From an uncultured Bacteroidia bacterium (GTDB lineage Bacteria; Bacteroidota; Bacteroidia; Bacteroidales; Prolixibacteraceae), in assembly GCA_903859795.1 (NCBI GenBank), contig CAIOOC010000868.1:1-6473 (forward strand): 6,473 bases of DNA, in the 5' to 3' direction. The position numbers were made by a program, and so were the translations under genes. Below are positions 1-6,473 of the stretch, piece by piece. How positions within the stretch are numbered: the stretch's first letter is position 1; every line of letters starts with the position of its first letter. Under the pieces are notes generated by a model. That model ran no database searches and was not told the origin of the DNA. It saw nothing but the letters and a program-made list of their open reading frames with translations.

Positions 1-49
1 AGATAAGGTTGTTAATTTGCTGTCATTGGGAATTTTAATAATCTTATCT
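1..49 (+). other. 15-bp RNA-type stem-loop at the left edge
   Basis: Bases 1-15 can pair with 35-49 through 13 Watson-Crick pairs and two G-U pairs (8/42 and 11/39), enclosing a 19-base loop (16-34). The outer seven pairs, AGATAAG with CTTATCT, are perfect. Because the wobbles are G-U on the + strand and would be A-C mismatches on the other, the structure fits a + strand transcript. It could be the 3' end or terminator of a gene to the left of the window, or a leader structure. The stem is AT-rich and followed by only a short T run, so it is not a classic terminator. The window edge may cut off more of the stem. Confidence 0.4.
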
Positions 50-52
50 TTG
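45..52 (+). promoter_or_regulatory. candidate Bacteroidota -7 promoter element
   Basis: TATCTTTG matches the Bacteroidota housekeeping -7 consensus TAnnTTTG exactly. A TTG for the -33 element ends at base 28, leaving a 16-base gap that is shorter than usual. If used, transcription would begin near base 59 and leave a leader of about 200-225 bases before the glycosidase, including the palindromic repeat at 92-173. The motif overlaps the right arm of the stem at 1-49, so one of the two readings may be fortuitous. Confidence 0.3.
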
Positions 53-59
53 ATATACA

Positions 60-73
60 TTACCTTTTGGTAA
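60..73. repeat. short palindrome TTACC-TTTT-GGTAA
   Basis: Two perfect 5-base arms flank a 4-base T loop. It sits just after the candidate -7 element, about where transcription would start, so it could be a small operator or a hairpin at the 5' end of the message. The arms are short enough to arise by chance, and no regulator is encoded nearby. Confidence 0.25.
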
Positions 74-91
74 ATCCATGAAAACGCCTTT

Positions 92-173
92 TACCACCAA
101 AGCACCAAAACACCAAGTTCCACCAAAAATTAATGGAATCTTTTGATGAATTTTTGGTGACTTTGTAGTGGTA
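92..173. repeat. CACCAA-unit palindromic repeat element
   Basis: The left arm has four tandem CACCAA-type units, starting at 95, 103, 111 and 121. Its last 11 bases (121-131, CACCAAAAATT) pair perfectly with 149-159 across a 17-base loop. The outer bases TACCAC (92-97) pair with GTGGTA (168-173), and CAAAG (98-102) pairs with CTTTG (161-165) with a 2-base bulge. The left arm carries about 18 extra bases (103-120), so the palindrome is lopsided, as if the right arm had lost units. Similar CACCAAA / TTTGGTG palindromes recur between genes in many Bacteroidota genomes (from memory, not searched here). No protein is encoded in it. It may act as a transcript-end or mobile REP-like element. Confidence 0.6.
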
Positions 174-283
174 TTTTTATATTGAATCCAACTTCAGAAA
201 AACGTCATTTTATAATTCTTATTACTTGGAATCCGTCAACTATTAAAACAAACGCTATGATAATTAATCCTGTAAATCTTTGC

Positions 284-3241
284 ATGAGAATGCGATTGTT
301 GGTTACTGGTTGTTTATTAATGATCTCAGGAGTTTTGCCTGCCCAGAATTCAGATTCATTAAGGCAGGTAATCAAAGCGATGCATTTTGAACTTCCTCAG
401 TTATCACCAATTCCTCACAAGGTTGAAGGCGTTAAAAAGGCTGTTTTCACATTGAATGGGACTTGGAAATTTAATCCGGGAGCAGGTGGTAATGCAGGCT
501 CAGGAAAGATAGAGGTTCCCGGCGAGTGGGAAATGCAGGGGTATAAACTCAAACAGGGGGGAAGTGCAACCTATCAGAGGACATTTACAATTCCCGCTGA
601 TTGGATGGGAAAAAAGATAAAATTACGTTTCGACGGGATCAGCTCCCATGGAATTGTAAAGATAAACGGGAAAGCTATTGGAGAACACGAGGGGAGTTTT
701 GTCGCCTTTGAGTTCGACATTGAGGATGCAATAAAACCGGGAGAAAATAACCTTGAAGTGGAGGTGCAATGCGAAACTGTTTCTGACCATTTAGCCTGCA
801 CTTCACAATATGCGGCACATCCTGTCGGGGGAATTCTGCGGAAAGTGACGCTGTTTGTTTTGCCGGTAGCCCATATTGCCGATTTTGCGTGGCAGGTAAA
901 ATTCGACAGCATATACAGGGATGCCTGGCTTAATGTAAACGCCAGCGTGGTTTTAAGCGAAAAGACAGGCACCAAATCACAGCTCCGATTTACGATTACA
1001 AATGTAAACAATCAGGAGATCAGGCTTGAAAGGAAAAACTTTGAAATCCCGGTAAAATCCGGACGCAGTGATGTGAATTCAAGTTTAGTCGTAAAGTCCC
1101 CGATGAAATGGGATCCTGAACATCCTCATTTGTATCGCCTGACCATCGAACTTATCATCGATGGCAAGGTGATTCAAACAAACACACAGAGGATAGGGTT
1201 TCGACAGCTTGAGTTAAGGGGAAACCGCTTTTTTGTTAATAACCATCCGATAAAACTGAGGGGAGTTAACCGCCATGAGGTTCACCCTCTTCGCGGGCGC
1301 AGCCTGACACCAGAACTTTGCCGCCGCGATGTCGAATTATTTCGTGCCGGTAACTGCAACTATATCCGTACATCCCATTATCCCCCTTCCGAGGAGTTTC
1401 TCCAGGCTTGTGATGAACTTGGGATGTTTGTCGAGAGCGAGTCTTCACTTTGCTGGATTGACCATGGTGCAAGTCCGATCTGGAAAAATTGGGACTACCT
1501 CAATACCGGATTTCTAAAATATATGGTAAATGCCAATCTCGAAAATGTTCTTTCGGGACGACAACACCCAAGTATTATACTCTGGTCGCTTGGCAACGAA
1601 AGCCGGTGGAGCCCTTTGTGGGAAAGGGTCCTGGCAGAAGTTAAGAAACTCGATTCATCGCGCCCCACCTCGTTTCATGATCAGTGCTGGGGAGATTATA
1701 ACAATGCGAAAAGCACTGCTGACCTGGCCAATTATCATTATCCCGAATTAAATGGCCCCCGCGAAAGTACAAAGGATAAAACACGGCCCACTTTTTTTGG
1801 TGAATATATGCACGTTCAGTGTTACGCGAGAAGGGAACTAGAAACAGACCCGTCAGTTCGTTCTGATGCGTATGCAAATACATTGAAGCAGATGGTCGAT
1901 TCAGTTTATTCCTATCCATCATGTATGGGCGGGGCTATCTGGTCGGGCGTTGATGATATTTTCCATCTTTCAGCTGACCAAATTTGCGGGTATGGTCCCT
2001 GGGGACCTATCGATGGCTGGCGTCGCGAAAAACCTGAATATTTCGGGATGAAAAAGTCGTACGCCCCTGTGATCATTTCAAATCTCGAAAGAGTAAAAGC
2101 GGTTAACGGCAAATTACATCTTGAAATTGAAAACCGGTATAATTTTTTTAATCTGAATGAGTTAAAGATAGTGGGGCAAATCGGGGAGAGGGTTTTCCCT
2201 GTTCATGTAAATATCGGGCCTTTGGCGAAAGGGTCAGCTGAAATCGATTTAAAGGGATCGAAACAAAATGGTAAACTGATTCTTACTTTTACTGACCCAC
2301 GCGGCTTTATTTGCCAGCAGGAGGTTATTGAGACCGGTCAATCGGATAAACCTGCAGGTTCGAAAATAAAAGTGAATCCGATTCTGAAAGAAGAGAATAA
2401 TTATTTTATGATTAATTCCGGAAATGCACTATATAAAATAGGTAAAACAGATGGTTCGTTGTCGTGTACCTTGAAAGGAGAAACTCAGTTTTCGGATGGA
2501 GGGACGATGCTTTTGGTCCCATTTAATGAGGATGACGGTGGGGCACCTGATGTTGCAGCGAATAACTATACCCAGAATATACAGCCTCTCGATATTCAGC
2601 CCGATAAAGAATTTAAAATAACATCAGTTTCGGCCCTGCAAAACACAGGGGAAGCTGTACGTGTCAGTTTAACAGGGGTTATCGGCAATAAAATAAAAGG
2701 GAGCCAGGAATATATTTTCAACCCCGATGGCACTGTCATGATGAGCTATGATTATGAAGCCATGGCAGATTTTACCGGTAAAAACCTGTTGCGTCAGTTC
2801 GGACTTCTGTTTACTTTACCTCGTTCGTTCGATCAGTTATCCTGGGAACGCAAAGGGTTGTGGACGACCTATCCTGCTAATGATATTAACAGACTTAAGG
2901 GGACAGCCAAAGCAATGGCGCGAAACGTGAAATATGTTGAGGTTCCCAGGGAAGTGCCCAAAGGAGAGTGGAAGGATAATTCGAATAAACTGGGGACCAA
3001 TGACTTCAGAAGTACTAAAGATCATATCTTGAGTGCATCTTTGACAGATGAAAAGAATCAGGGTATTGTTGTAAAATCTGATGGATCGCAAAATGCCCGG
3101 TCATGGGTTGACGGTGAAAAGGTCCGCTTTTTCGTTGCAGGTCTGAACGGCCCGGGATCGTGCCGGTTTTTTACGGGACCACGTCCGGAATTTAAAAAGG
3201 GGGAGCATCTGAAAGGGACGTTTATCCTTGGGTTGAAGTAG
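284..3241 (+). CDS. exported GH2 (LacZ-superfamily) beta-glycosidase
   Basis: This is a retaining exo-beta-glycosidase of family GH2, probably periplasmic. Residues are numbered from the TTG codon at 182, which opens the frame. Domain order: sugar-binding jelly roll about 88-228; Ig-like domain about 230-340; TIM barrel about 342-630; C-terminal domains, with a LacZ small-chain-like region about 740-1019. Expected catalytic residues are the acid/base Glu473 (LGNES) and the nucleophile Glu541 (GEYMH). His365, His399 and Asn472 fit conserved LacZ active-site positions. I chose ATG 284 (residue 35) because it directly precedes a signal peptide: MRMR, a hydrophobic core, and likely cleavage after LPA, before QNSDS. 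ATG 257 is an in-frame alternative; TTG 182 would put 34 unlikely residues before the signal. No Shine-Dalgarno is visible, as usual in Bacteroidota. The family is very likely, but substrate (galactoside, glucuronide or other) is not determined. No transporter or regulator gene adjoins it in the window. Confidence 0.93.
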   Translation: MRMRLLVTGCLLMISGVLPAQNSDSLRQVIKAMHFELPQLSPIPHKVEGVKKAVFTLNGTWKFNPGAGGNAGSGKIEVPGEWEMQGYKLKQGGSATYQRTFTIPADWMGKKIKLRFDGISSHGIVKINGKAIGEHEGSFVAFEFDIEDAIKPGENNLEVEVQCETVSDHLACTSQYAAHPVGGILRKVTLFVLPVAHIADFAWQVKFDSIYRDAWLNVNASVVLSEKTGTKSQLRFTITNVNNQEIRLERKNFEIPVKSGRSDVNSSLVVKSPMKWDPEHPHLYRLTIELIIDGKVIQTNTQRIGFRQLELRGNRFFVNNHPIKLRGVNRHEVHPLRGRSLTPELCRRDVELFRAGNCNYIRTSHYPPSEEFLQACDELGMFVESESSLCWIDHGASPIWKNWDYLNTGFLKYMVNANLENVLSGRQHPSIILWSLGNESRWSPLWERVLAEVKKLDSSRPTSFHDQCWGDYNNAKSTADLANYHYPELNGPRESTKDKTRPTFFGEYMHVQCYARRELETDPSVRSDAYANTLKQMVDSVYSYPSCMGGAIWSGVDDIFHLSADQICGYGPWGPIDGWRREKPEYFGMKKSYAPVIISNLERVKAVNGKLHLEIENRYNFFNLNELKIVGQIGERVFPVHVNIGPLAKGSAEIDLKGSKQNGKLILTFTDPRGFICQQEVIETGQSDKPAGSKIKVNPILKEENNYFMINSGNALYKIGKTDGSLSCTLKGETQFSDGGTMLLVPFNEDDGGAPDVAANNYTQNIQPLDIQPDKEFKITSVSALQNTGEAVRVSLTGVIGNKIKGSQEYIFNPDGTVMMSYDYEAMADFTGKNLLRQFGLLFTLPRSFDQLSWERKGLWTTYPANDINRLKGTAKAMARNVKYVEVPREVPKGEWKDNSNKLGTNDFRSTKDHILSASLTDEKNQGIVVKSDGSQNARSWVDGEKVRFFVAGLNGPGSCRFFTGPRPEFKKGEHLKGTFILGLK

Positions 3242-3272
3242 ATTAAGTCCAAAACCCTCAGTTTTTTTAATC
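3241..3272. terminator. weak hairpin between convergent genes, possible terminator
   Basis: The hairpin begins at the last base of the glycosidase stop codon. GATTAA (3241-3246) pairs with TTAATC (3267-3272), and AAAAC (3251-3255) pairs with GTTTT (3261-3265) around a 5-base loop, separated by a small internal loop. A run of seven T (3262-3268) is part of the structure rather than following it. It lies in the 77-base gap between two converging genes, where a two-way terminator would be useful. The stem is AT-rich and weak. Confidence 0.3.
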
Positions 3273-3318
3273 CTTTAAAGATGTTAAAGATCGTAGTAAT
3301 AACTTCGAAAATAAGAGA

Positions 3319-4089
3319 TTAACCCAAACTCGTTCTAAGATCAATCAGATACTTGTCGAAAGTGTCTATTCGGAAAAGGCCTTGACGAGGATACTCAATA
3401 TCAAGGATTACATAAACAGTTATTGAAATGATGGCCGCAAAAACAACCATATGCAGGAAATTTATCGTCCTACTGCCTGATAAATCGTAACCAGCCAGCA
3501 AGGCACTCATCAGACTCATCAGGTACAGCAAATAGAAGACAATGACCGGCGGATGTGTTTCAGAGGCTACAACACGGGTCGTTGTGATATCTATCATAGC
3601 ATTTAAAGCCGGGAGCAGAAGCTTCTGTGCATCAGCAGAGGCCCCCTGACTCTGTGAAGATGAAATTGCGAGTGTCCAGATTTTGCTTTGCAATTGGGCG
3701 GCACTGTTCAGACTTGCTTGAACCTGGCTTTTATTTTCACCATTTTTATAGGTCTCAATGCGTGTATCGACGTAGCTTCTGAATAAGTTCTTTATTTCCG
3801 GTTGTTTTTCTGCAGGAAGAAGGTCAATACGCAGAAATGCGGTCCCGATAGCGTTAACCTCTTCGGTGATCAGATTACGACGTGCATCCCATCTGCTTAC
3901 GGCACCTGAAAATGTAAAGGCAATAAACAACCCAAGAAGTCCAAAAACAGCCCCTTCAACTGCACCAATTCCTTTTTGAAAACCCTCAGGGTCCTTTCTG
4001 AATTTGTAGAGTCCAATCTTTCTTCCTGTCTCTAAAAGTATCAACATCCCCAAAAACAATCCTCCGATCAAAACCGCAGCCCAGATCAT
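3319..4089 (-). CDS. four-helix DUF4239 (bestrophin-like) membrane protein
   Basis: This inner-membrane protein of 256 residues has likely membrane helices at about 2-20, 42-61, 181-200 and 210-230, so both ends should face the same side. A hydrophilic, mostly helical segment (about 65-175) lies between helices 2 and 3. Recognisable family features are the FSGAVSRWDARR stretch after helix 2, EEVNAIGTAFLRIDLLP (about 76-92), and the closing DIEYPRQGLFRID. These fit Pfam DUF4239, annotated as bestrophin-like. The name implies distant similarity to bestrophin anion channels, but I know of no established function. Length is normal and no residues seem missing. The start is the ATG followed by IWAAV; no Shine-Dalgarno is seen. 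It lies 164 bases downstream of the DUF4838 gene on the same strand, far enough to have its own promoter (see 4135-4142), and converges on the glycosidase. A role in glycan use is not supported by its sequence. Confidence 0.82.
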   Translation of the reverse strand: MIWAAVLIGGLFLGMLILLETGRKIGLYKFRKDPEGFQKGIGAVEGAVFGLLGLFIAFTFSGAVSRWDARRNLITEEVNAIGTAFLRIDLLPAEKQPEIKNLFRSYVDTRIETYKNGENKSQVQASLNSAAQLQSKIWTLAISSSQSQGASADAQKLLLPALNAMIDITTTRVVASETHPPVIVFYLLYLMSLMSALLAGYDLSGSRTINFLHMVVFAAIISITVYVILDIEYPRQGLFRIDTFDKYLIDLRTSLG

Positions 4090-4134
4090 AAATTTGAAGT
4101 ATTAAATAACATCCTGAAAAACAATTCCTCACAA

Positions 4135-4142
4135 CAAACTTA
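4135..4142 (-). promoter_or_regulatory. candidate -7 promoter element for the DUF4239 gene
   Basis: Read on the minus strand this is TAAGTTTG, an exact match to the Bacteroidota -7 consensus TAnnTTTG. It is 45 bases before the ATG, giving a leader of roughly 40 bases. No TTTG or TTG is found at the -33 distance, where the sequence is purine-rich. The element is also one arm of an inverted repeat: AAACTTA at 4136-4142 and TAAGTTT at 4170-4176. The remainder of the 4090-4253 gap is AT-rich and holds no gene I can support. Confidence 0.4.
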
Positions 4143-4253
4143 GTAAATATTTATTCTTATTCTTCTATTTAAGTTTAGGCAATATGACTCATTCCAGACC
4201 CCAAAAAGAGCATTTTTCGAATGATGACATTTCGTTGGTTTTGACAACAATTT

Positions 4254-6458
4254 TCAATACACCCACACCTCATCGATAAAAAACCATGCCGGATAGCCGA
4301 CTCCGTAATGCCATGAGGGACAAAGACCCAGCGTTTCGACATGAAACTTAATATAGCGCGCTTTAATTTTCTCTTTTGAGGTAACCCCAACGTTGACATA
4401 TTTTACCTCTACCGACCGGTCTTCTTTGATCTCCTGTTTCCCCATGAGGTTAAAAGTGGCATTGTCAATCGAGGTGTAGCAGGTAACACTTTTGGGCAGT
4501 AAAATCCACGAACCCAGTTTGTGGAGAAAATCTGCCTGCACCGACTCGATCTCTTTCACTTCACCCAGGTCTATAATCACCTCTCCGTCTTTCCCGCTCC
4601 AGCCGATCCAGCTCTCGTTGAAGGTGGCACCGCCCAAAAGACCATCAGTCAGTGCCTTATCCGCAATTTTATCGTATGGTTTGTCCGGCGGCAGCGGGTA
4701 ATTAACCTTAGCCAGGTGGGCCAGACTTTTCCGTGAACCCGGAAGATTGCGCTGCAGGTACAGATCGCAATAGGCCTCAATGGTGTTATTCCGCTCGTTC
4801 AGGCTCGTCACACCCAAAGCATGGGCACGGCTTCTGAAAACTGAAAGCTCATTTTTGATCCAATCAACATGCTCAATGCCTGTGGTCCGGGCAATCTCCA
4901 GTTCGGCGTACTGGATAGATAACCGCTGCTGCCAGACACGCCTGAGCATGATGCTGTCAGATTTTACAGCTTTTTCTGCATCGTCAAAGAGTTCGCGGTA
5001 GCGGCGTAGCAGCCTGGCATTCAGCATCCCATTTTTGTGGGTGATGGGGGTGTCGTAAATCCACAACGGAATGTTACTGCCCAAAAGTGCCCCCTCCTGA
5101 ATCTTCATATACCTGTAAAGAAAAGTGGCCGCATCGCCATAATAGCCCTTGAGGAATGACTGGACCACGGAATCGACATTGCAGTTTACATTCCAGAGCA
5201 ATTTGGAAACAACATAACTCCGCAGTTCAGAGAAATCCCCACCTTTACTTCCCCCGATTTGTGAGAAGTGCATGTTCACATTGTTCTTTCTGAACAGCCT
5301 CATGTTAGGTTGTAAAACATGGAAATTCGGGAAAGGACAGATAAAATTATCGAAGTTAATCCCGTAATCCCAAACAAAAATATTGTCCGAAATTTTGGAC
5401 CATCCCTCCATGTTCTTCATAAAGGATTGACCGGATACATTTTCGGTAAGACTCACCTCCCGGTAACAATCAATATCGCATAACATGATATTGACATTTG
5501 GCAACGGTTTAATATGTGTCGGGGGAGCTACCGAATAGAGATAGGCGAGGGTCGAGAATTCCTTGTCCGGAAAACGGGCGGCAAGTTTATTCAGGAAATA
5601 GACTAGGCTGCCCGATGGACCCCCTTCTGCGTCGTCAATGGCCTTACATTTTTCACACGAACAATTGGTGCTGTTTCCGTCATTCTGACTCACCGATATG
5701 ATATGCCGGCCGGGATTTGCCCTGAATATGGAATCTATTTTAGTGCAAACCAGTTCAAAAACTTCAGGATTTGTCAGACACCACTGGCTTGCAGCTCCCG
5801 GCCGCCGCTGACCATTGATAAACGAAAAATATTCGGGATGCTCTTTCCCGTATTTCCCCGAAGGCATGATCCGGTCGAAGGTATGCACCCAGTAATTACC
5901 TGCAAAAATCTCCCGCGGTTCCTTCAGCCGGTGCCATATCTTATAAAGCGTATCTGTCGCAAGACTATACGCCTGAGTCTGACGGAAACGGAAGCTCGGA
6001 TTCTCTGTTCTGCTGATGTTCCCGGGAAGAAGCAGTTCACTAAGATGGGGGAAAGTACAGCTGTTTGCAGCATAATAATGTACTCCAAAATAATCCTCGA
6101 GTAAGGTCACTACACCATAAACAGTTCCGGAACCTTTTGCGCCGAGGATACAGAATGTTGAGTCATTGCCGGTAAGTCTGAATCCGTCTTCTTCGATTCC
6201 TGATGTTTTTGGTCCTGATTGGCTCTCAATAACCAGATCTCCCCGCTCTCTTTTTGTGTTTGCGGAAACAATCGGTAAATTAGTTCCGGTTATCTTTTTG
6301 ACAAAAATATTGAATAAGGTTGCTGCCTGCTGATCTGTTTTATTCCGCTGGTCCGCAACAATACGTCCGGTTGACTTTCCGTTTTTTACAAGGGATGTTT
6401 GAGCAATGCCGGCAGATGCCATGAAACCCATAATGGCAACGATAATTATTCTTTTCAT
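4254..6458 (-). CDS. exported DUF4838 glycosidase-like protein with C-terminal F5/8 module
   Basis: This 734-residue protein has a signal peptide (MKR, hydrophobic core, likely cleavage after GIA at residue 19). Residues about 28-130 resemble the small alpha/beta domain that precedes the barrel in GH67 and GH20 enzymes (ITGTNLPIV, ILGAKGSGTVYGVVTLLEDYFGVHYY). Residues about 155-480 match DUF4838, with SVSQNDG (255-261), CSCEKC (266-271), GSLVYFLNKLA (283-293) and FVWDYG (361-366). DUF4838 is thought to be a TIM-barrel glycosidase relative; its reaction and catalytic residues are not established to my knowledge. A helical region follows, then an F5/8 type C module (about 600-734) with LTDG, IIDLGEVKEIESV, RYIKFHVE and WFFIDEVWV. 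Similar tails end many Bacteroidota GH20 hexosaminidases and probably hold carbohydrate. The start ATG is 15 bases from the window edge, so the promoter is not visible. Secreted glycan hydrolase or glycan-binding protein is the likely role; substrate unknown. Confidence 0.88.
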   Translation of the reverse strand: MKRIIIVAIMGFMASAGIAQTSLVKNGKSTGRIVADQRNKTDQQAATLFNIFVKKITGTNLPIVSANTKRERGDLVIESQSGPKTSGIEEDGFRLTGNDSTFCILGAKGSGTVYGVVTLLEDYFGVHYYAANSCTFPHLSELLLPGNISRTENPSFRFRQTQAYSLATDTLYKIWHRLKEPREIFAGNYWVHTFDRIMPSGKYGKEHPEYFSFINGQRRPGAASQWCLTNPEVFELVCTKIDSIFRANPGRHIISVSQNDGNSTNCSCEKCKAIDDAEGGPSGSLVYFLNKLAARFPDKEFSTLAYLYSVAPPTHIKPLPNVNIMLCDIDCYREVSLTENVSGQSFMKNMEGWSKISDNIFVWDYGINFDNFICPFPNFHVLQPNMRLFRKNNVNMHFSQIGGSKGGDFSELRSYVVSKLLWNVNCNVDSVVQSFLKGYYGDAATFLYRYMKIQEGALLGSNIPLWIYDTPITHKNGMLNARLLRRYRELFDDAEKAVKSDSIMLRRVWQQRLSIQYAELEIARTTGIEHVDWIKNELSVFRSRAHALGVTSLNERNNTIEAYCDLYLQRNLPGSRKSLAHLAKVNYPLPPDKPYDKIADKALTDGLLGGATFNESWIGWSGKDGEVIIDLGEVKEIESVQADFLHKLGSWILLPKSVTCYTSIDNATFNLMGKQEIKEDRSVEVKYVNVGVTSKEKIKARYIKFHVETLGLCPSWHYGVGYPAWFFIDEVWVY

Positions 6459-6473
6459 GATCGGGATTGGAAT

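Noticed and set aside
95..130. CRISPR-like array of CACCAA units
   Set aside because: The units are 8-10 bases apart with no spacers and fold into one palindrome; there are no cas genes.
302..313. Possible lipobox VTGC at residues 41-44 of the glycosidase
   Set aside because: The cysteine would be only residue 10 from the preferred start, preceded by RMR and a five-residue hydrophobic run. The hydrophobic core continues past it to LPA, which fits signal peptidase I cleavage better.
574..1011. Minus-strand open frame of 145 codons
   Set aside because: It lies wholly within the well-supported GH2 gene, shows no recognisable domain, and its composition is that of an antisense shadow.
4203..4217. 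AAAAA-GAGCA-TTTTT as a terminator after the DUF4838 gene
   Set aside because: Only five A-T pairs with no G-C clamp; too weak to call, although the position 37 bases past the stop would suit one.
4175..4399. Minus-strand open frame overlapping the end of the DUF4838 gene
   Set aside because: It overlaps the conserved C-terminal module of the DUF4838 protein in another frame and has no family resemblance.
5703..6104. Plus-strand open frame of 133 codons
   Set aside because: It is entirely antisense to the DUF4838 coding region and has no start signal or recognisable motif.
1..6473. A polysaccharide utilization locus
   Set aside because: Two carbohydrate enzymes are present, but there is no SusC/SusD pair, transporter, sulfatase or sensor in view, and the two enzyme genes converge.

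Overview
The window looks like part of a Bacteroidota chromosome, probably from a polysaccharide-degrading Bacteroidales or Marinilabiliales-type bacterium. Several things point this way: two exported glycosidase-type proteins whose families are abundant in that phylum, starts without Shine-Dalgarno sequences, matches to the Bacteroidota -7 promoter motif TAnnTTTG, and a CACCAAA-type palindromic repeat of a kind I recall from intergenic regions of that phylum. The phylum is an inference from these traits; the genus is not resolved.

Layout: positions 1-283 are an AT-rich, non-coding and highly structured stretch. It holds a 15-bp RNA-type stem at the left edge, a small palindrome and a larger CACCAA-unit repeat stem-loop. 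Next, on the + strand, is a GH2 (LacZ-superfamily) retaining beta-glycosidase with a signal peptide (284-3241). A 77-bp gap with a weak hairpin separates it from two convergent minus-strand genes. These are a four-helix membrane protein of the DUF4239 / bestrophin-like family (3319-4089) and, 164 bp upstream of that, a large exported DUF4838 protein with a C-terminal F5/8-type (galactose-binding-fold) module (4254-6458). The last gene starts only 15 bp from the right edge, so its promoter lies outside the window.

How the genes may work together: the two exported enzymes look like parts of glycan breakdown in the periplasm or at the cell surface. There is no SusC/SusD pair, sulfatase, transporter or regulator in view, so a polysaccharide utilization locus cannot be claimed from this window. 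The GH2 enzyme and the DUF4838 gene converge and cannot share an operon. The membrane protein may have its own promoter and may be unrelated. I found no tRNA, rRNA, CRISPR, insertion sequence or phage genes. Nothing here amounts to a clearly new system. The main open points are the substrate of the GH2 enzyme, which seems to lack several galactose- and magnesium-binding residues of E. coli LacZ, the uncharacterised chemistry of the DUF4838 protein, and the folded non-coding region at the left.
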